DNA from: Methanobacterium sp.
Lineage (GTDB): Archaea > Methanobacteriota > Methanobacteria > Methanobacteriales > Methanobacteriaceae
Direction of reading: 5' to 3'
DNA: 21,151 nucleotides
Assembly (NCBI GenBank): GCA_020855015.1
Contig: JAHKLP010000122.1
Coordinates: forward strand, 1 to 21,151
The stretch's first letter is position 1; the number at the start of each line of letters is the position of its first letter. Shown here in pieces: positions 18,777 to 21,151 of this stretch. The notes beneath the pieces are model-generated. The model had not been told where the DNA came from. It saw nothing but the letters and a program-made list of their open reading frames with translations, and ran no database searches. The translations under genes were made by a program, and so were the position numbers.

Positions 18777-18929
18777 CAAATCACCTGTTAATTAAAATAG
18801 GAAAAATTTCGCATGAAATAGTTAAAGAAATGATTTTTCTATAATCAAGTTTTCCCGATCTAAAATTTGCACAACATCTAATTTCCACAACAAAGTATTG
18901 CATTACAACAAGGTATCTATTAATTTTTT

Positions 18930-19352
18930 TTATGCTACATCCACTTGAAGATAAAGATATCGGTAAGTATTCCTGGTGTCGGGTAGTTTATATAGCTTGA
19001 ATTCCAGTTTATTCTTACTTGCAGGACCTGCTGTGAATTCAAAAGGTATTTCCTTCCGAGCACCATTATCAAGGGTTATATTCTCCTTTTTAAGTAACTG
19101 ATTATCCTGCATTATTTGAATCTGGTATGACGATTTTGCGTATTCACGGTTTACAACAACCACAGTAAGATTACTTTTTTCTCCCACACTCATGTTAGAA
19201 GGGTAATTAATAGCTTTCCCATTAACATCCAATACATAGAATTCCGTAAATTTCTCAGATGGAATGGGATTTAACACTAAATAAAATACTCCAATTACTC
19301 CCATAATAATAAAGACAAGTATAACAGCTGAAATGGTTCGATCAACATTCAT
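18930..19352 (-). CDS. Stand-alone DUF1616-type membrane-anchored extracellular module
   Basis: The 140-residue protein has one helix (about 8-28) and then an outside domain that should be a beta-sandwich. The segment from EKFTEFYVLDVNGKA through YPSNMSVGEKSNLTVVVVN to KLEFKLYKLPDT and YRYLYLQVDVA matches, as I recall it, the C-terminal half of DUF1616 proteins, which normally carry several more N-terminal helices. Here only the last helix and the domain remain, with a normal ATG start at 19352. Two N-x-S/T sites in NMSV, NLTV and NITL contexts could be glycosylated. Position before a membrane glycosyltransferase supports a surface or glycosylation role, otherwise unknown. Confidence 0.78.
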   Translation of the reverse strand: MNVDRTISAVILVFIIMGVIGVFYLVLNPIPSEKFTEFYVLDVNGKAINYPSNMSVGEKSNLTVVVVNREYAKSSYQIQIMQDNQLLKKENITLDNGARKEIPFEFTAGPASKNKLEFKLYKLPDTRNTYRYLYLQVDVA

Positions 19353-19372
19353 TAACGTACTTCCCTATTTTG

Positions 19373-19393
19373 ATTATAAACTAATGGTTAGTA
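19373..19393 (-). promoter_or_regulatory. Promoter/operator-like site of the DUF1616-type gene
   Basis: TTTATAAT (minus strand, 19373-19380) ends 20 bases before the ATG, so the mRNA would be leaderless. It adjoins an imperfect palindrome, AACTAATGGTTAGTA on the plus strand (19379-19393), close to the AACTAATCATTAGTT found at 3932. Function inferred only. Confidence 0.35.
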
Positions 19394-19440
19394 TAGGTAT
19401 ATCAAAATAATATTTATAATTTACAAGATATTTTCTAGTT

Positions 19441-19507
19441 TAATTAAAAAAAAGTAAAAATAAATAGAAACCACCAAATTAATCACTAATTTTATTATTT
19501 GGCGGTT
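19441..19507 (-). terminator. Hairpin plus T tract ending the transglutaminase-domain gene
   Basis: On the minus strand AACCGCCAAAT (19497-19507) can pair with ATTTGGTGGTT (19469-19479), an 11-pair stem with one G-U, followed by a T-rich stretch including eight T in a row. It starts about 18 bases after the stop codon. This is the best terminator in the window. Confidence 0.7.
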
Positions 19508-19525
19508 ATTGGCAGCGGATTTTCA

Positions 19526-21151
19526 TTAAAATGGTAGTTCTCTGTAAGTAGCTTTGTATTTGAAGCTAGAAAGATCCCAGTTAACTATATGGCCTAATGT
19601 GTTACTGTAGCTTGTGCCGTCAGCATAATACCATTTACCATTTATGTAAAGCTGTGCGAACACGTGACCATACCACGTTCCACTATATTTGAAATAGCAG
19701 TCCCCATGAACATATCTTGCTGGAATTCCGATAGCCCGTGAAAGTGCAATCACCAAATGGGCAGTGTCAACACAGTTACCACTCATTTTATTCAAAGTTC
19801 CTACAGCTCCATACTTGGTGTTATAGTAAAAGGAGTAGCCAAGGTTATCTCTAACCCAATTGAAGATCTTGGTTCCAACTTCCCATACACTGTTACATCC
19901 AGAGGCCAGCTGATAAGCCAGAGACACTATTGCCGAGTTAGTGGACTGACAGTTTGCAGTAGGCTGAGTGTAAGGAACTAAACTGGAAGGAATATTTTCT
20001 AACTGAGGGAGTATGATATAAATCCAATTTTTCACTCCCACTGTGCTTGGTAAGTCATTGTTACTGTCATAATAACTCAATACTTTGGAGAAAGTGAATA
20101 TCAGATTATGGTATCCGAAGTAGGTTCCCAGTGGAGAGTAAGATGAATAATTCGGTGCTAGCCAGTTATCATTCATGAACGCATTAACTTTCTGAGCAAC
20201 AAGCAAGTAACTAGCCAAGCTCAAATTACCCGTAGATTGGCTGTCGCGGGGTGAACTGGCCGGACCGCAGTACTCATAATAAATTGGTTCATTTACACCA
20301 TTTTCAATGTTAAGCACAGTCAGAGTTAAGATTTGTAAAAAGGAAGGCATTCCCACCTTAACCCCGTTAATAGTCACATAACTTGGAAGTTTGTGATTAT
20401 TATTCACATAATTCTTCACAGATGTGGCAGCATCAGCAACCTGATCCATGGAGAACTTATTCCAGGGTCTTATAAGAAGGCTGGATGGTAATTCGTTAGC
20501 TGAGTTCTGGTAGGAGTCCAGAATTTTACTGAAAGTGTAGATAAGGTTTTCATATCCGAAATAATTTCCCAGTTGTGAGTATGATGAATAGTTTGGTGCT
20601 ATTAAGTTGCGTTCCATGAAATCTTCAACTCTCCAGGCAATGTCAACATACCTTTCTAAAGACATGGTACCGGAATGCATTTCTTCCTTGGGTGCAGAGG
20701 GATTACTGTAATAGTTCATAAGTTCCGTGGGTGAGTTTTTTCCGTTGTTTATTTTCAGGGTGGTAGTGGTTAGTAGTTTTAGGAATGTGGGAAGGTTGAG
20801 TTGAATGTTTATAACTTCCCCGTTTAGGTTGGTTCCAGTGATAGGCACGGTGTTGGGGAGTTTCTGGTTGGTTTCTACGTAGTTTTTGACGTAGGTTGCT
20901 GCTTGCGTAGTTTGTTCAATAGTAAAGGTACCAGCAAAATGGGAAATCAGATTCCAGGAATATATTTTGGTGCTGGTGGGTAGTTGTTTGTTTGCTGAGT
21001 TTTGGTAGGTGTCGAGGATTTTGCTGTAGGTGTAGATGAGGTTTTCGTATCCGAAGTATTTTCCTAGTGTTGAGTAGGATGAGTATGGTGGTGCTTTTTG
21101 GTAGCGGTCCATGTAGTCGTCTATTCTTCCGGCTATGTCTATGTAGGTGGC
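19526..21151 (-). CDS. Pseudomurein-binding-repeat protein with transglutaminase-like domain (N-terminus missing)
   Basis: The frame is open from the window edge; the 541 visible residues lack the true start, and probably a signal peptide. Units of about 150-165 residues repeat two and a half times, each with a YFGYENLIYTFSKILD-type block and, in the first two, a second block such as VKNYVNNNHKLPSYVTING, the pattern of pseudomurein-binding repeats (PMBR). The C-terminal 150 residues form a transglutaminase-like cysteine peptidase domain with Cys460 (SGNCVDTAH), His496 (GHVFAQ) and Asp511 (YADGTS) as triad. This resembles the catalytic fold of PeiP/PeiW pseudomurein endoisopeptidases and of methanobacterial surface proteins. 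It probably acts on or anchors in the wall, perhaps in remodelling; an actual cleavage activity is not shown. A strong terminator follows. Confidence 0.88.
   Translation of the reverse strand, partial: ATYIDIAGRIDDYMDRYQKAPPYSSYSTLGKYFGYENLIYTYSKILDTYQNSANKQLPTSTKIYSWNLISHFAGTFTIEQTTQAATYVKNYVETNQKLPNTVPITGTNLNGEVINIQLNLPTFLKLLTTTTLKINNGKNSPTELMNYYSNPSAPKEEMHSGTMSLERYVDIAWRVEDFMERNLIAPNYSSYSQLGNYFGYENLIYTFSKILDSYQNSANELPSSLLIRPWNKFSMDQVADAATSVKNYVNNNHKLPSYVTINGVKVGMPSFLQILTLTVLNIENGVNEPIYYEYCGPASSPRDSQSTGNLSLASYLLVAQKVNAFMNDNWLAPNYSSYSPLGTYFGYHNLIFTFSKVLSYYDSNNDLPSTVGVKNWIYIILPQLENIPSSLVPYTQPTANCQSTNSAIVSLAYQLASGCNSVWEVGTKIFNWVRDNLGYSFYYNTKYGAVGTLNKMSGNCVDTAHLVIALSRAIGIPARYVHGDCYFKYSGTWYGHVFAQLYINGKWYYADGTSYSNTLGHIVNWDLSSFKYKATYRELPF
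20209..21151 (-). repeat. Tandem PMBR-type protein repeat units
   Basis: Unit 1 runs from the edge to about 20651, unit 2 from 20650 to about 20210 (147 codons), and a half unit starts at 20209. Units 1 and 2 encode nearly identical blocks (YFGYENLIYT, SKILD, YQNSAN) with many different third codon bases. Unit 1 is longer by insertions near its middle. Confidence 0.75.

Overview
The window comes from a hydrogenotrophic, pseudomurein-walled methanogenic archaeon of the order Methanobacteriales, most likely a Methanobacterium-type organism. The main evidence is a complete eha operon (energy-converting [NiFe] hydrogenase A), a formylmethanofuran:tetrahydromethanopterin formyltransferase paralogue, three polyferredoxins and a protein with pseudomurein-binding-type repeats. 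Ribosome binding sites fit the archaeal forms GGTGAT and AGGAGG, and promoters carry TTTATATA boxes. The DNA is AT-rich. Every gene I can support lies on the minus strand, so transcription runs from high to low coordinates.

Layout in transcription order. (1) 21151-18776 is a cell-surface region: a transglutaminase-fold protein with repeat units (cut by the window edge), a stand-alone DUF1616-type C-terminal module with one membrane anchor, and a GT39/PMT-type integral membrane glycosyltransferase. (2) 17057-16582 is a 476-base AT-rich gap holding the eha promoter. (3) 16581-5785 is the eha operon: small membrane proteins EhaA to EhaI, the NuoH-like EhaJ, small proteins EhaK, EhaL and EhaM, small subunit EhaN, large subunit EhaO, the 6-cluster polyferredoxin EhaP, the 10-cluster polyferredoxin EhaQ and the HAD-fold EhaR. 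(4) 5784-3946 continues without a real break into an Ftr paralogue and a PfkB sugar/nucleoside kinase. (5) After a 162-base gap with a palindrome flanked by direct repeats, 3783-2392 encodes a further 6-cluster polyferredoxin directly abutting a two-CBS-domain protein. (6) 2320-1 holds thiI and the N-terminal part of an MFS (DHA2-type) exporter that runs off the window.

How the genes work together. By family knowledge, Eha uses an ion gradient to drive ferredoxin reduction with H2 and so replenishes electrons for the first step of methanogenesis, CO2 reduction to formylmethanofuran. In this window EhaH and EhaJ are the membrane subunits that resemble complex I/Mrp ion-translocating subunits, EhaN and EhaO carry the proximal cluster and NiFe ligands, and EhaP and EhaQ together provide 16 predicted [4Fe-4S] sites. 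The co-directional Ftr paralogue acts, by family, on the product of that first step.

The clearest new reading is that ehaQ is longer than an ATG/GTG/TTG-based gene call would give. The frame is open to 8232, all ten cysteine motifs are present only in the long form, and the only well-placed start behind its ribosome binding site is ATT. I do not see a wholly undescribed system. The points most worth following are that start codon, the Eha-linked EhaR/Ftr/PfkB module, the palindrome with direct repeats before the polyferredoxin-CBS pair, and synonymous divergence between the surface-protein repeats.
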